Shown one piece after another: positions 54,500 to 63,905 of a stretch of DNA of 64,000 nucleotides (positions are counted from its first letter, which is position 1; each line of letters opens with the position of its first letter). The notes beneath the pieces were generated by a model, which had not been told where the DNA came from, made no database searches, and saw only the letters and a program-made list of their open reading frames with translations. Where the stretch lies: the NCBI RefSeq assembly GCF_015845845.1, contig NZ_LDIG01000151.1, positions 1 to 64,000 on the forward strand. The letters are read 5' to 3'. Source of the stretch: Paenibacillus dendritiformis. GTDB taxonomy: Bacteria > Bacillota > Bacilli > Paenibacillales > Paenibacillaceae. A program made the translations under genes and the position numbers.

Positions 54500-56002
54500 A
54501 TGAATGCTTATTTATTTCCGATCAAAATCGCGTTGATTACGTTTCCGATCGCGGCGTTTTTTCTGACGCTCCCGTTTTTAATCGTGCAGTACCGCAAATA
54601 CGGCTATGTGAATAAGGTACGGTCAGTGGTGCTGTACTCGATGCTGCTGTATTTTATTTCCGCATACTATCTCGTCATTCTGCCGCTGCCGGCCAATCGC
54701 GACAACTGCGTGCCTGGCGGCAGCGGGGTATTTTCGCAGTGGATTCCATTTACATTCATCCGTGACATTATGAAGGAGACGAATGTCGTCTGGTCACAGC
54801 CTTCGACCTATGTGCAGATATTAGGGGAGCGGGCATTTTGGCAGGCGGCCTTCAACGTCGCTCTAACGCTGCCGCTCGGGGTATATTTGCGTTATTATTT
54901 CCGGAAATCGTTCCTCGGGACGACGCTCATTGCCTTTATCGTGTCCCTCTTCTTCGAGACGACGCAGCGCACGGGCTTGTACGGGCTGTATGCATGCCCA
55001 TACCGGCTGTTCGATGTCGATGATTTGCTTCTCAATACGGTCGGCGGGATGCTTGGATTTTTGCTGGCTCCCTTGATTACGTATTTCCTGCCGCACAGCA
55101 GCCAACTGGATGCGGACGTGGATCTGACGCGCAGGCCGGTCGGCTTCATTCGCCGGGCCATCGCGCTGTGGCTCGACTATTTGTGCATCGGCTTTATTTA
55201 CTGGATTATCGCCATATTTATGGTCGCGGCCAACGGCAATGACGTGGATCGCTTCCTGAATTATTTGCAGTCCAACGGATGGGTGCTGGCGGCCACGATT
55301 TTTGTTTATTTCATGCTGATGCCGCTGTGGACGGAAGGGAAGACATTTGGCAAATGGGTGACGCGCATTCATCTGATCGAGGACCGCTTGGCGGCGGATC
55401 CGGTGCGGACGAACAAACTTTCTTTCAAAGGTCTGCTCATCCGGTACGGCTTGCTGTATTTCGGCATTGGCGGGATCAATTATGTGTTTTTCTACGTGCT
55501 GAATTCCGGCTATCTCGTCGAACTGGGCGGCTTCGCGCCGATCGTCATCATTTTATGGCTCGTCTTCAATGCATTCGTCGGCCTGCATGTGCTGCTGCAT
55601 ATTTTCCGCCGGGATAAGCGTCTTTTTTATGAGAAAATAAGCGGCACCCGCAACGTCATCACGATCCCGGAGCGCATGCTGCCTTACGCGGGAACGGCTG
55701 ACCCGAAGGAGACGAAGGAGGATGCGGAAGAGAATCCGCCCGTTTGCCGCACGATGGAGTTCCAGGACGGATCGCAGTTGATCATTCGGGCGGATGCCGT
55801 GGCGGAGCCGGAGAAGGAGCAGTCATCCGAAGAACGCGCGGCGCCTCGGGATGCTGACTCGGGCGAGCCCGATGGAGGGGCGCAGCGGGAAGAGGCGGCA
55901 GCCGAAGGCGAAGCGAAGGAATGGAGCCGGCAGGAGCAGGTAGAGAAGGAATTGGCGCGGCTTCGCGCCAAGCTGAATCAAGACCGGTCCGATGATAAAT
56001 AG
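54500..56002 (+). CDS. VanZ-RDD fusion membrane protein
   Basis: A 500-aa protein. N-terminal VanZ-like domain (about 1-195) with helices and the motif FFETTQRTGLYGLYACPYRLFDVDDLLLNTVGGMLG cited in part. An RDD domain follows (about 212-375; RRAIALWLDYLCIGFIYWII, and MPLWTEGKTFGKWVTRIHLI). An acidic, coiled C-terminal tail (about 405-500, rich in Glu, Ala, Asp) is cytosolic. VanZ-like proteins are linked to glycopeptide tolerance. RDD domains occur in transporters. The joint role is unknown. Confidence 0.87.
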   Translation: MNAYLFPIKIALITFPIAAFFLTLPFLIVQYRKYGYVNKVRSVVLYSMLLYFISAYYLVILPLPANRDNCVPGGSGVFSQWIPFTFIRDIMKETNVVWSQPSTYVQILGERAFWQAAFNVALTLPLGVYLRYYFRKSFLGTTLIAFIVSLFFETTQRTGLYGLYACPYRLFDVDDLLLNTVGGMLGFLLAPLITYFLPHSSQLDADVDLTRRPVGFIRRAIALWLDYLCIGFIYWIIAIFMVAANGNDVDRFLNYLQSNGWVLAATIFVYFMLMPLWTEGKTFGKWVTRIHLIEDRLAADPVRTNKLSFKGLLIRYGLLYFGIGGINYVFFYVLNSGYLVELGGFAPIVIILWLVFNAFVGLHVLLHIFRRDKRLFYEKISGTRNVITIPERMLPYAGTADPKETKEDAEENPPVCRTMEFQDGSQLIIRADAVAEPEKEQSSEERAAPRDADSGEPDGGAQREEAAAEGEAKEWSRQEQVEKELARLRAKLNQDRSDDK

Positions 56003-56012
56003 AGGAAAAGCA

Positions 56013-56056
56013 AAAACGGTCTCCGACCGTCCGGAAGGGCGGGGAGACCGTTTTGT
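56013..56056. terminator. bidirectional terminator
   Basis: AAAACGGTCTCC / GGAGACCGTTTT, 12-bp stem between the convergent VanZ-RDD and yqzF genes. T tracts on both strands. Confidence 0.85.
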
Positions 56057-56057
56057 G

Positions 56058-56426
56058 CTATGAAGAGGCAGGCGGGTCGGAAGATGAATTGTCGCGGGCA
56101 TCGGCCTGCTGCTGGATCATCGGCTTGAACGAGGCCGGCCGCGGACCCTTCTTTTTGCGGAAGCGGGGAGCGACATAATTCCGCTTGCGGTCGCGGTAGA
56201 ATACCCAGCCGCCGATAAAGGCGACTCCGATGGCGAACATGGCGAAGCCTCCAAGGAAAGGAAGCCAGCCGAAGGATGGAGCGGCGAGGCAGTCATTCCC
56301 ATGGTCGGCGATGTAATCGAAGATGACGTTCTTCATCGTCAGAAAGCCGAAGGTCGCTAGCAGGCCCGGAATGACGAGCAGCAATATGGCAATAAAGCGG
56401 GTTATCACATGCGTATCCTGTCTCAT
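56058..56426 (-). CDS. yqzF: DUF2627 membrane protein (YqzF)
   Basis: A 122-aa protein with helices at about 8-30 and 53-75 and the family end FIGGWVFYRDRKRNYVAPRFRKK. It is longer than B. subtilis YqzF owing to a Ser/Pro-rich C-terminal extension. Its place beside the bkd operon is as in Bacillus. Function unknown. Confidence 0.86.
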   Translation of the reverse strand: MRQDTHVITRFIAILLLVIPGLLATFGFLTMKNVIFDYIADHGNDCLAAPSFGWLPFLGGFAMFAIGVAFIGGWVFYRDRKRNYVAPRFRKKKGPRPASFKPMIQQQADARDNSSSDPPASS

Positions 56427-56608
56427 GAATTGATCACCTGTCGGAATATGTTCATTATTACCTACATTTCATCTTACCTGGAAAACGGGGGATTGTCTAT
56501 TCGGATCGCGCCCTGGAACGCGGGCGCCTGACAGATTCAGGTTTGGCGGCGCCGGAAAAAGGGAGTACAATAGAACCATTGGATTCGGACGATAAAGGAG
56601 TGCTTGGT

Positions 56609-58036
56609 ATGACAAAGCAAGTCGATGTAGCCATTTTGGGCGGAGGAACGGGCGGGTATATCGCGGCCATCGCCGCGGCGCAAGCCGGCAAATCGGTCGT
56701 CGTCATTGAACGGGAGAAGCTGGGCGGAACCTGCCTGCACCGCGGGTGCATTCCGAGCAAGGCGCTGCTGCGCAGCGCGGAAGTGTATCGGGAGGCGGTG
56801 AACGGCTCGGCCTACGGCATCGAGGTCGAGGGCGTGAAGCTTCGCTTCGACCGTGTCCAGGCCCGCAAGCGGGACGTCGTCGAGAAGCTGCATCAAGGGG
56901 TCTCGCTGCTGATGCGGAAGCATGCGATTGAAGTGATTTACGGCACCGGGCGGGTCATGGGGCCGTCGATTTTTTCGCCGAAGAGCGGCTCGGTGGCGGT
57001 CGAGTACCCGGACAAGGAGGCCGATACGATTGTGCCGAAGCATCTCATTATCGCGACCGGATCCCGTCCGCGGATGCTGCCGGGACTGGAAGCCGACGGA
57101 GAACTCATCGTTACGACGGATCAGGCGCTCGAATGGGAGCGGCTTCCGGAGCGCGTCGCCATTTTGGGAGGCGGCGTCATCGGCGTCGAATGGGCATCGA
57201 TGCTGACCGACTTCGGCGTGGAGGTCGATGTGATCGAAGCGGGAGAACGGATTGTCCCGATGGAAGAGGAAGATACGGCGCGCGAGCTCCAGCGGCAATT
57301 GGCGAAGCGGGGCGTCCGCTTCCATACGAAGGCGGCGCTTCAGCCGGAGGCAATACATAAAGATGAAGAGCGGGGAGAAGTTCATCTCATCCTTGAAGAA
57401 AACGGGGAGAGCGTAAGCATAAAAGCGGACAAGCTGCTCGTATCTATAGGAAGACAGGCCAATATCGAGAATATCGGTTTGGAAAATGTCGGCCTGGAGA
57501 CGGAGGAAGGGTTCATCCGCGTCAACGAGTGGATGCAGACGAACGAGTCCCATATTTATGCGATTGGCGACGTGATCGGCGGCCTGCAGCTCGCCCATGC
57601 CGCGGCGGCCGAAGGGCTGACCGCCGTGCGCCATCTATGCGGCGATACGTCGGTTGGTTATGACTCGCGGAACATTCCGCGCGCGATCTACTCGCGTCCG
57701 GAAGCGGCCTCGATCGGCTGGACGGAGCGTGAAGCGAGAGCCGCCGGCCATGACGTGAAGGTAAGCCGCGTGCCGCTGCATGCGGTCGGCAAGTCATTGG
57801 TGCACGGAGAGCCGGAAGGGTTCGCGAAGGTGATTGCGGATGCACGGTCCCGCGATCTGCTCGGCGTCCATATTGTCGGGCCGCATGCGACCGAGCTGAT
57901 CGGGGAAGCTTCGGCAGCCATGCTGCTGAACGCGACCGCATGGGAGATGGGGCAGGTGAACCGGCCGCATCCGTCGCTTTCCGAGATAATGACCGAAGCG
58001 ATGCTTGGCATAGAAGGCAAAGCGATTCATATCTGA
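56609..58036 (+). CDS. lpdV: dihydrolipoyl dehydrogenase (E3) of the branched-chain complex
   Basis: A 475-aa flavoprotein reoxidising dihydrolipoamide on E2. FAD site GGGTGGYIAAIAAAQAG, redox disulfide GGTCLHRGCIPSK, NAD site AILGGGVIGVEWASML, and the C-terminal His-Glu pair region (NRPHPSLSE). ATG at 56609 behind AAAGGAG. It heads a cluster with E1alpha, E1beta and E2, hence the branched-chain assignment. Confidence 0.92.
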   Translation: MTKQVDVAILGGGTGGYIAAIAAAQAGKSVVVIEREKLGGTCLHRGCIPSKALLRSAEVYREAVNGSAYGIEVEGVKLRFDRVQARKRDVVEKLHQGVSLLMRKHAIEVIYGTGRVMGPSIFSPKSGSVAVEYPDKEADTIVPKHLIIATGSRPRMLPGLEADGELIVTTDQALEWERLPERVAILGGGVIGVEWASMLTDFGVEVDVIEAGERIVPMEEEDTARELQRQLAKRGVRFHTKAALQPEAIHKDEERGEVHLILEENGESVSIKADKLLVSIGRQANIENIGLENVGLETEEGFIRVNEWMQTNESHIYAIGDVIGGLQLAHAAAAEGLTAVRHLCGDTSVGYDSRNIPRAIYSRPEAASIGWTEREARAAGHDVKVSRVPLHAVGKSLVHGEPEGFAKVIADARSRDLLGVHIVGPHATELIGEASAAMLLNATAWEMGQVNRPHPSLSEIMTEAMLGIEGKAIHI

Positions 58037-58095
58037 CACATCCGGGCGCGGAAGCTTGACCATAGCTGACGTTTTCTTTTTCAGAACGATGAGAG

Positions 58096-58135
58096 TATAA
58101 TATGTTTAGAGTCAAGTCTTAGTACCAGGTATTAT
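58096..58135 (+). promoter_or_regulatory. bkd promoter with FapR-like palindrome
   Basis: TATAAT at 58096-58101 is followed by TTAGTACCAGGTATTAT at 58119-58135, 17 bp. Its left half equals the FapR half site TTAGTACC and the right half matches at six of eight positions. The site lies just downstream of the expected start and 39 bp before the E1alpha gene. Confidence 0.5.
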
Positions 58136-58173
58136 ACTCGCGACAGACTTGAATGTAGAAGGAGGTCTGCTTC

Positions 58174-59205
58174 ATGACGCCGGAAGCGAATACTCGTCAG
58201 AAGACGAGGCATGAGTCCCTCGGGCTCTCGGATGAACAGGCGATTGACATGTACCGGAAGATGCGGCTTGCCCGCATGTATGATGAACGGGCGCTGCTGC
58301 TGCAGCGGGCGGGAAAAATCAATTTTCACGTGTCCGGCATCGGTCAGGAAGCTGCCCAGATCGGCGCGGCATTTGCATTGGATAAAGAAAAAGACTATTT
58401 TTTGCCCTACTACCGCGATTACGGCTTCGTCCTGTCCGTCGGTATGACGATACGAGAATTGATGCTGGCCATTTTTGCCAAGGCCGAGGATCCGAACAGC
58501 GGCGGCCGGCAGCTGCCGGGCCATTTCGGCAGCAAGCGTCTTCGCATCGTAACCGGATCGAGTCCGGTGGCGACGCAAGTTCCGCATGCCGTAGGCATTG
58601 CGCTGGCGGCGAAGATGCGCAACGAAGAAGCGGTCTCCTTCGTCACGCTGGGCGACGGCTCGAGCAACCAGGGGGATTTCCACGAGGGCTGCAACTTCGC
58701 GGGCGTGCATAAGCTGCCGATGATCGTGATGGTGGAGAACAACCAGTATGCTATCTCCGTTCCCCTGGACAAGCAGGTGGCGGGCCGCATCAGCGATCGG
58801 GCATTGGGCTACGGCTTCCCGGGCGTGCGCATCGACGGCTGCGACGTGCTGGAGGTGTACCGCGCCGTCAAGGAGGCGCGCGATCGGGCGCTTCGGGGCG
58901 AAGGTCCTACCCTTATCGAAGCGGTCATGTACCGGCTGACTCCGCATTCGACTTCGGACAACGATATGGTCTACCGGACGAAGGAAGAAGTGGAGAAGAA
59001 CTGGAAGAATGACGCGCTGCCTCGTTATAAGGCGTATTTGATGGAATGCGGCCTCTGGTCGGAGGAAGAGGACGCGAAGCTCGCCGCGGACATCAAATCG
59101 TTGATGGATCGCGAGCTCGCCTACGCCGAGCAGGCGGCCTTCCCGGCTGGCGAAGAGGCGCTGCGGCACGTCTATGCGGAGGAGGAAGCTGGCACATGGC
59201 GGTAA
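58174..59205 (+). CDS. bkdAA: branched-chain 2-oxoacid dehydrogenase E1 alpha
   Basis: A 343-aa thiamine-diphosphate E1 alpha subunit, oxidatively decarboxylating 2-oxoisovalerate and related acids. ThDP/Mg motif LGDGSSNQGDFHEGCNFAGVH cited in part; phosphorylation-loop region TPHSTSDND. Products are branched acyl-CoA primers for iso/anteiso fatty acids. AAGGAGG ribosome site. Overlaps E1beta by 10 nt. Confidence 0.93.
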   Translation: MTPEANTRQKTRHESLGLSDEQAIDMYRKMRLARMYDERALLLQRAGKINFHVSGIGQEAAQIGAAFALDKEKDYFLPYYRDYGFVLSVGMTIRELMLAIFAKAEDPNSGGRQLPGHFGSKRLRIVTGSSPVATQVPHAVGIALAAKMRNEEAVSFVTLGDGSSNQGDFHEGCNFAGVHKLPMIVMVENNQYAISVPLDKQVAGRISDRALGYGFPGVRIDGCDVLEVYRAVKEARDRALRGEGPTLIEAVMYRLTPHSTSDNDMVYRTKEEVEKNWKNDALPRYKAYLMECGLWSEEEDAKLAADIKSLMDRELAYAEQAAFPAGEEALRHVYAEEEAGTWR

Positions 59206-60179
59206 TCGATTATATTGACGCAATACGAACGGCAATGAAGGAAGAGATGGAACGGGATGCCGACGTATTTGTGCTGGGCGAGGATGTCGGCGTCAAGGGC
59301 GGCGTGTTCACGACGACGAAGGGGCTGTATGAGCAATTCGGCGAAATGCGCTCGCTCGATACGCCGCTGGCCGAATCCGCAATCGCGGGCGTCGCGATCG
59401 GCGCCGCGATGGTCGGGATGAAGCCGATCGCGGAAATGCAGTACTCGGACTTCATGTTCCCGGCTACGAACCAGATCATCAGCGAAGCGGCGAGAATCCG
59501 CTACCGCTCCAACAATGACTGGTCCTGTCCGGTTGTCATTCGCGCTCCGATCGGCGGCGGAGTGGCCGGCGGACTGTACCATTCGCAATGTCCCGAATCG
59601 GTCTTTTTCGGAACTCCCGGCTTGAAGATCGTCGCTCCGGCTACGCCTTATGACGCGAAGGGACTGCTCATCGCGGCCATTCGCGACCCGGATCCGGTAT
59701 TATACTTCGAAAATAAAAAATGTTACCGCATGATTAGCGGGGAAGTGCCGGAAGGCGATTATGTCGTTCCCATCGGAAAAGCGAATGTCGTGAGGGAAGG
59801 AAGCGATATTACCGTCATCTCTTACAGCCTGCCGGTCCATATGGCGATGCAGGCTGCGGATGAACTGGCCAAGGAAGGAATCAGCGCGCATATTCTTGAT
59901 CTGCGCACGATTCAGCCGCTGGATCGGGAAGCGATTCTCGAAGCGGCGGCGAAGACGGGCAAAGTGTTGATCATTCATGAAGACAACAAGTCGGGAGGCG
60001 TCGGCGCGGAGGTCTCCGCCATTATTGCGGAAGAGCTGCTGTTCGATCTGGACGCGCCGATCAAGAGATTGTGCGGCCCGGATATTCCGGCGGGCCCGTA
60101 CAGCCCTCCGCTGGAGAAATTCTTTATGCTGAACAAGGATAAGGTCAAGGATGCCATGCGCGAGCTGGCGTTGTTCTAA
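59196..60179 (+). CDS. bkdAB: branched-chain 2-oxoacid dehydrogenase E1 beta
   Basis: A 327-aa E1 beta subunit (LGEDVGVKGGVFTTTKGL; FGTPGLKIVAPATPYDAKGLL; C-terminal IKRLCGPDIPAGPYSPPLEK). ATG at 59196 lies within the end of bkdAA, 12 nt after GGAGGAGG, suggesting coupled translation and 1:1 subunits. Confidence 0.93.
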   Translation: MAVIDYIDAIRTAMKEEMERDADVFVLGEDVGVKGGVFTTTKGLYEQFGEMRSLDTPLAESAIAGVAIGAAMVGMKPIAEMQYSDFMFPATNQIISEAARIRYRSNNDWSCPVVIRAPIGGGVAGGLYHSQCPESVFFGTPGLKIVAPATPYDAKGLLIAAIRDPDPVLYFENKKCYRMISGEVPEGDYVVPIGKANVVREGSDITVISYSLPVHMAMQAADELAKEGISAHILDLRTIQPLDREAILEAAAKTGKVLIIHEDNKSGGVGAEVSAIIAEELLFDLDAPIKRLCGPDIPAGPYSPPLEKFFMLNKDKVKDAMRELALF

Positions 60180-60281
60180 GGACGGGAAGCGGCCGGACTG
60201 GCGGAACGCCGGCATGCGCTCATGCACGCCAGCGCAAATTCGCCGGATCCGGCCGGTTGTCAAGAACGGGAGTGAGATTCA

Positions 60282-61649
60282 ATGTCTGATGTTAATGGGA
60301 AAGAAATCACCATGCCGCAGTTGGCCGAATCGCTCGTGCAGGCCACGATCGGCAAATGGCTGATGCAGCCCGGGGATTCGTTCGAGGCCTATGAGCCTAT
60401 CTGTGAAGTCATTACCGATAAAGTCGTCGCCGAATTGCCGGCTACCGAAGCGGGCGTCATGGAACAGATTATCGCGCAAGAGGGCGAGACCGTCGCCGTC
60501 GGCGCCGTCATCTGCCGCGTCCGCACGGAAGGCTCCGCCGTTCCGGCGGACGCGGGACAGGCGAACAAGCCATCCGCCGCGCAGGGCGGCGGCCAGGCGC
60601 CAGCTTCCGCCGGGCAAGATATGAGCGGGCGCTACTCGCCTGCCGTCCAACGCCTGGCGTACGAGCATGGCGTCGATTTGACCCGCTTGAAGGGTTCCGG
60701 CTTAGGCGGCCGGATTACGCGGAAGGACGTGCTGGCCGCCGTCGAGTCGGGCGCTTCCGCCTCTGCTGGAGGAGCCGGTGCGGGCGCGCAGACGCCTCGC
60801 CAAGCAGAGCCGTCGGCTCCGTCCGGCACGGCAGCCTCGGCGGCTTCATCGGATGCACTGCCGGATGCGGCTCAAGTGCCGGTGCGCCATTCAGGGCTCC
60901 ATCTGGCGGATTCGCCGCGCATACCAACCATCGAAGTAGAGGAGGCCGGCCGCGGGGAGACGTTCATTGACGTGACGCCCATCCGCCATACGATCGCCAG
61001 CCGGATGCGGCAAAGCGTCTCCGAGATTCCGCATGCGTGGACGATGATTGAAGTCGACGTGACGAATCTCGTGCTGCTGCGCAACAAGGTCAAGGACGAA
61101 TTTATGCGCAAGGAAGGCTTCAACCTGACCTATCTCGCGTTCGTGCTGAAGGCGGTCGTCAACGCGATCAAGGATTACCCGATCATGAACTCGGTCTGGG
61201 CCGTCGACAAGATTATCGTCAAGCGGGACATTAACCTGTCGCTGGCGGTCGGCACGGAGGACTCGGTGCTGACGCCGGTCATCAAGCACGCGGATCAGAA
61301 GAACATTGCGGGCCTCGCCCGGGAAATCGACGAGCTGGCGCGCAAAACGCGAGAAGGACGTCTCAGACCCGATGATATGCAGGGCGGAACCTTCACCGTG
61401 AACAATACGGGCTCGTTCGGCTCGATTCTGTCCTACCCGATTATCAACTACCCGCAGGCGGCGATTCTGACGTTCGAGTCGATCGTCAAGAAGCCGGTCG
61501 TCATCAACGACATGATCGCGGTCCGCTCGATGGCGAACATGTGCTTGTCGCTGGATCACCGCATTTTGGACGGCGTCATTTGCGGGCGTTTCCTGCAGCG
61601 GGTGAAGGAGAATTTGGAAGGTTACACGCTCGATACGAAAGTGTATTGA
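60282..61649 (+). CDS. bkdB: branched-chain 2-oxoacid dehydrogenase E2 (acyltransferase)
   Basis: A 455-aa E2 core. Lipoyl domain (1-80; Lys in ITDKVVAELPA is lipoylated), Ala-rich linker, peripheral-subunit-binding domain (about 112-150; SPAVQRLAYEHGVDLTRLKG), second Ala/Ser-rich linker, and catalytic domain with the active-site His in DHRILDGV. Starts 102 bp after bkdAB. Confidence 0.93.
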   Translation: MSDVNGKEITMPQLAESLVQATIGKWLMQPGDSFEAYEPICEVITDKVVAELPATEAGVMEQIIAQEGETVAVGAVICRVRTEGSAVPADAGQANKPSAAQGGGQAPASAGQDMSGRYSPAVQRLAYEHGVDLTRLKGSGLGGRITRKDVLAAVESGASASAGGAGAGAQTPRQAEPSAPSGTAASAASSDALPDAAQVPVRHSGLHLADSPRIPTIEVEEAGRGETFIDVTPIRHTIASRMRQSVSEIPHAWTMIEVDVTNLVLLRNKVKDEFMRKEGFNLTYLAFVLKAVVNAIKDYPIMNSVWAVDKIIVKRDINLSLAVGTEDSVLTPVIKHADQKNIAGLAREIDELARKTREGRLRPDDMQGGTFTVNNTGSFGSILSYPIINYPQAAILTFESIVKKPVVINDMIAVRSMANMCLSLDHRILDGVICGRFLQRVKENLEGYTLDTKVY

Positions 61650-61710
61650 GAGATAAACGCGGCATGAGCGGAACGAGAGAAGACTTTTTATAGAAGAAGG
61701 CGATATCAGG

Positions 61711-62439
61711 ATGAATGGAACGGCAGAATCTGCACAAGGCGGGAGAAGACTTCGTGTTCATCATCTGGGCTTCACCGACTACGGCGAAGCGTGGGAGCTG
61801 CAAAAAAGCATCGTGAAGCAGGTCGATAGCGGCGAGCGCGACGATACGCTGCTGCTGCTGGAGCATCCGCCGACCTATACGATCGGATCGCAGCGGCATC
61901 CGGAGCATTTGCTCCTCTCTCCCGAGCAATTGAAGGAGCGAGGCATCGCCGTCTATCAGATTGACCGCGGCGGGGATATCACTTACCACGGTCCGGGGCA
62001 GCTTGTCGGCTATCCGCTTCTGCTGCTCGAAGGGAAGCGGATCGACCTTCACGGCTACTTGCGTTCCCTGGAGGAAGCGATCATTCGGCTCCTCGCTTCG
62101 TTCGGGATCACAGGAAGCCGCAAGCCGGAATATACGGGCGTCTGGGTCGGCGACGTGAAGCTGGCGGCTATCGGCGTCAAGTTCAATAAATGCCGCCGGC
62201 ACCGGGGCTTCGTGACGAGCCACGGCTTCGCCCTGAACGTCAAGAGCGGCATCCAGGCAGGCGGCTTCAGCGGCATTGTGCCATGCGGAATCAGCGAGTA
62301 TGGAGTCACTTCCCTGGAGGACTGCACAGGCATGGAATTTACGGTAGAGGACGTCGGCAGGCTGCTGCTGCCTTACTTGGCCGAGGTGCTGGAGTACGAT
62401 CAGGCGATCGTCGAGCCATTGGAAGCGTTGAGCAGATAG
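61711..62439 (+). CDS. lipB: octanoyltransferase LipB
   Basis: A 242-aa enzyme moving octanoyl from ACP to the lipoyl domains of E2 and GcvH. Signature RGGDITYHGPGQLVGYP, catalytic Lys in LAAIGVK and Cys in VPCGI. B. subtilis uses LipM/LipL instead, so a LipB-type enzyme next to bkdB is notable. The location suggests it serves this complex. AGAAGG-type ribosome site. Confidence 0.92.
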   Translation: MNGTAESAQGGRRLRVHHLGFTDYGEAWELQKSIVKQVDSGERDDTLLLLEHPPTYTIGSQRHPEHLLLSPEQLKERGIAVYQIDRGGDITYHGPGQLVGYPLLLLEGKRIDLHGYLRSLEEAIIRLLASFGITGSRKPEYTGVWVGDVKLAAIGVKFNKCRRHRGFVTSHGFALNVKSGIQAGGFSGIVPCGISEYGVTSLEDCTGMEFTVEDVGRLLLPYLAEVLEYDQAIVEPLEALSR

Positions 62440-62583
62440 CAGCGGTTTCAGCCGCAGGGGTTCCCGCCTCTGCATAGGCGGAAAGGCCATGTACGGAGCG
62501 GCGGAACAAAGGCGCGCGGGAATAGCGGGAGGGCAGGCGTCCTGCGGGGAACAGCTTGTCCCTCCCATTCCGGATGCGGGCTG

Positions 62584-62685
62584 TCAGCCGTACAACAATG
62601 GCTCGATCAGCACGAGCGCGGTGGATACGAGCATGGCCGCCAGCATCAGATAGACGATGATTTTGAACCACTTTTTGGATTGCAT
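62584..62685 (-). CDS. prli42: Prli42-like stressosome-associated miniprotein
   Basis: A 33-aa ORF: basic N terminus (MQSKKWFK), one hydrophobic helix (IIVYLMLAAMLVSTALVL) and a short tail. Size, N-terminal charge and helix match Prli42, the small membrane anchor of the stressosome first found in Listeria. A ribosome site AAAGGAG lies 12 nt upstream. It is divergent from the M20 peptidase gene. Confidence 0.7.
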   Translation of the reverse strand: MQSKKWFKIIVYLMLAAMLVSTALVLIEPLLYG

Positions 62686-62774
62686 GTAACGGGTAAGCTC
62701 CTTTCTTCAGCGAACGCTGAATTTCAGATCATTACCCCTATTGTAACGAACAATTCGTCAGGAGGAAAGCGAAT

Positions 62775-63905
62775 ATGGTTCAACAGGATAGAGTAGTGAA
62801 GCATTTCATGGAATTGGTGCAGGTGGACAGCGAGACGAAAAACGAGCGCGCGATCTGCGACGTGCTCAAGCAGCAGTTCGAAGCGCTCGGTCTGCAGGTG
62901 ACCGAGGACGATACGGCTCAGACGACGGGGCATGGGGCAGGCAACCTGATCGTGAACTGGCCGGCAACGCCGGGACAGGAAGGCAGCACCCGCCTGTTCT
63001 TCACTTCCCATATGGATACCGTAAAGCCAGGCAACGGCATCCGTCCGCAGCTCGGAGACGACGGATACATACGCAGCGATGGCACCACGATTCTCGGATC
63101 GGACGACAAGGCCGGTCTGGCGGCCATGTTCGAAGCCATTCGCGTCATCACGGAGACGAATCGCCCGCATGGCCAGGTTCAATTCGTGATTACGGTCGGC
63201 GAAGAATCGGGACTCGTCGGCGCCCGCGCCATGTCGGCCGATCATCTGCAAGCCGATCTCGGCTACGCGCTCGACTCGAACGGAGAGGTCGGCGCTATCG
63301 CGGTGGCGGCGCCGACGCAAGCGAAGATTTCGATGGAGATTTTCGGGAAGTCGGCCCATGCCGGCGTGAATCCGGAGGATGGCATCAGCGCGATTCAGGT
63401 TGCCAGCAAGGCGATTGCGCGCATGCCGCTGGGACGCATCGATCACGAGACGACGGCCAACATCGGCCGCTTCGAGGGCGGCGGCGCCACGAATATCGTC
63501 TGCGACTATGTGAAGCTGGACGCCGAAGCGCGCAGCATCGTGCAGAGCAAGGTCGAAGCCCAGGTGAAGAAGATGAAGGAAGCCCTGGAGAGCGCGGCAG
63601 CCGAATACGGCGCCCGCGCGGAATTCAAGAGCGAGATCGTCTATCCGGCGTTCAATTTCACGGAAAAGGATGAGGTCGTGAAGCTGGCGCAGCGCGCCAT
63701 CGAGCGAATCGGATCCGTCTCCCGTCTGTTCCATTCCGGCGGCGGCAGCGACGCCAATATCTTTAACGGCATGGGCGTGCCGACGGTCAATCTGGCCGTA
63801 GGCTATGAAGATATTCATACGACGAGCGAACGCATTCACGTGTCCGATCTGGTACGCACGAGCGAACTGGTCGTAGCCTTGATCGAAGAAGCGGCGAAGG
63901 CGTAA
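62775..63905 (+). CDS. yqjE: M20 family peptidase (PepT-like, YqjE)
   Basis: A 376-aa di-zinc aminopeptidase of the M20/peptidase T-like group. Metal ligands in TSHMDTV, GSDDKAGLAA, EESG, and a C-terminal HSGGGSDANIFNG. Dimerisation domain at about 180-290 (GKSAHAGVNPEDG). AGGAGG ribosome site. Probably a cytosolic tripeptidase. Confidence 0.9.
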   Translation: MVQQDRVVKHFMELVQVDSETKNERAICDVLKQQFEALGLQVTEDDTAQTTGHGAGNLIVNWPATPGQEGSTRLFFTSHMDTVKPGNGIRPQLGDDGYIRSDGTTILGSDDKAGLAAMFEAIRVITETNRPHGQVQFVITVGEESGLVGARAMSADHLQADLGYALDSNGEVGAIAVAAPTQAKISMEIFGKSAHAGVNPEDGISAIQVASKAIARMPLGRIDHETTANIGRFEGGGATNIVCDYVKLDAEARSIVQSKVEAQVKKMKEALESAAAEYGARAEFKSEIVYPAFNFTEKDEVVKLAQRAIERIGSVSRLFHSGGGSDANIFNGMGVPTVNLAVGYEDIHTTSERIHVSDLVRTSELVVALIEEAAKA

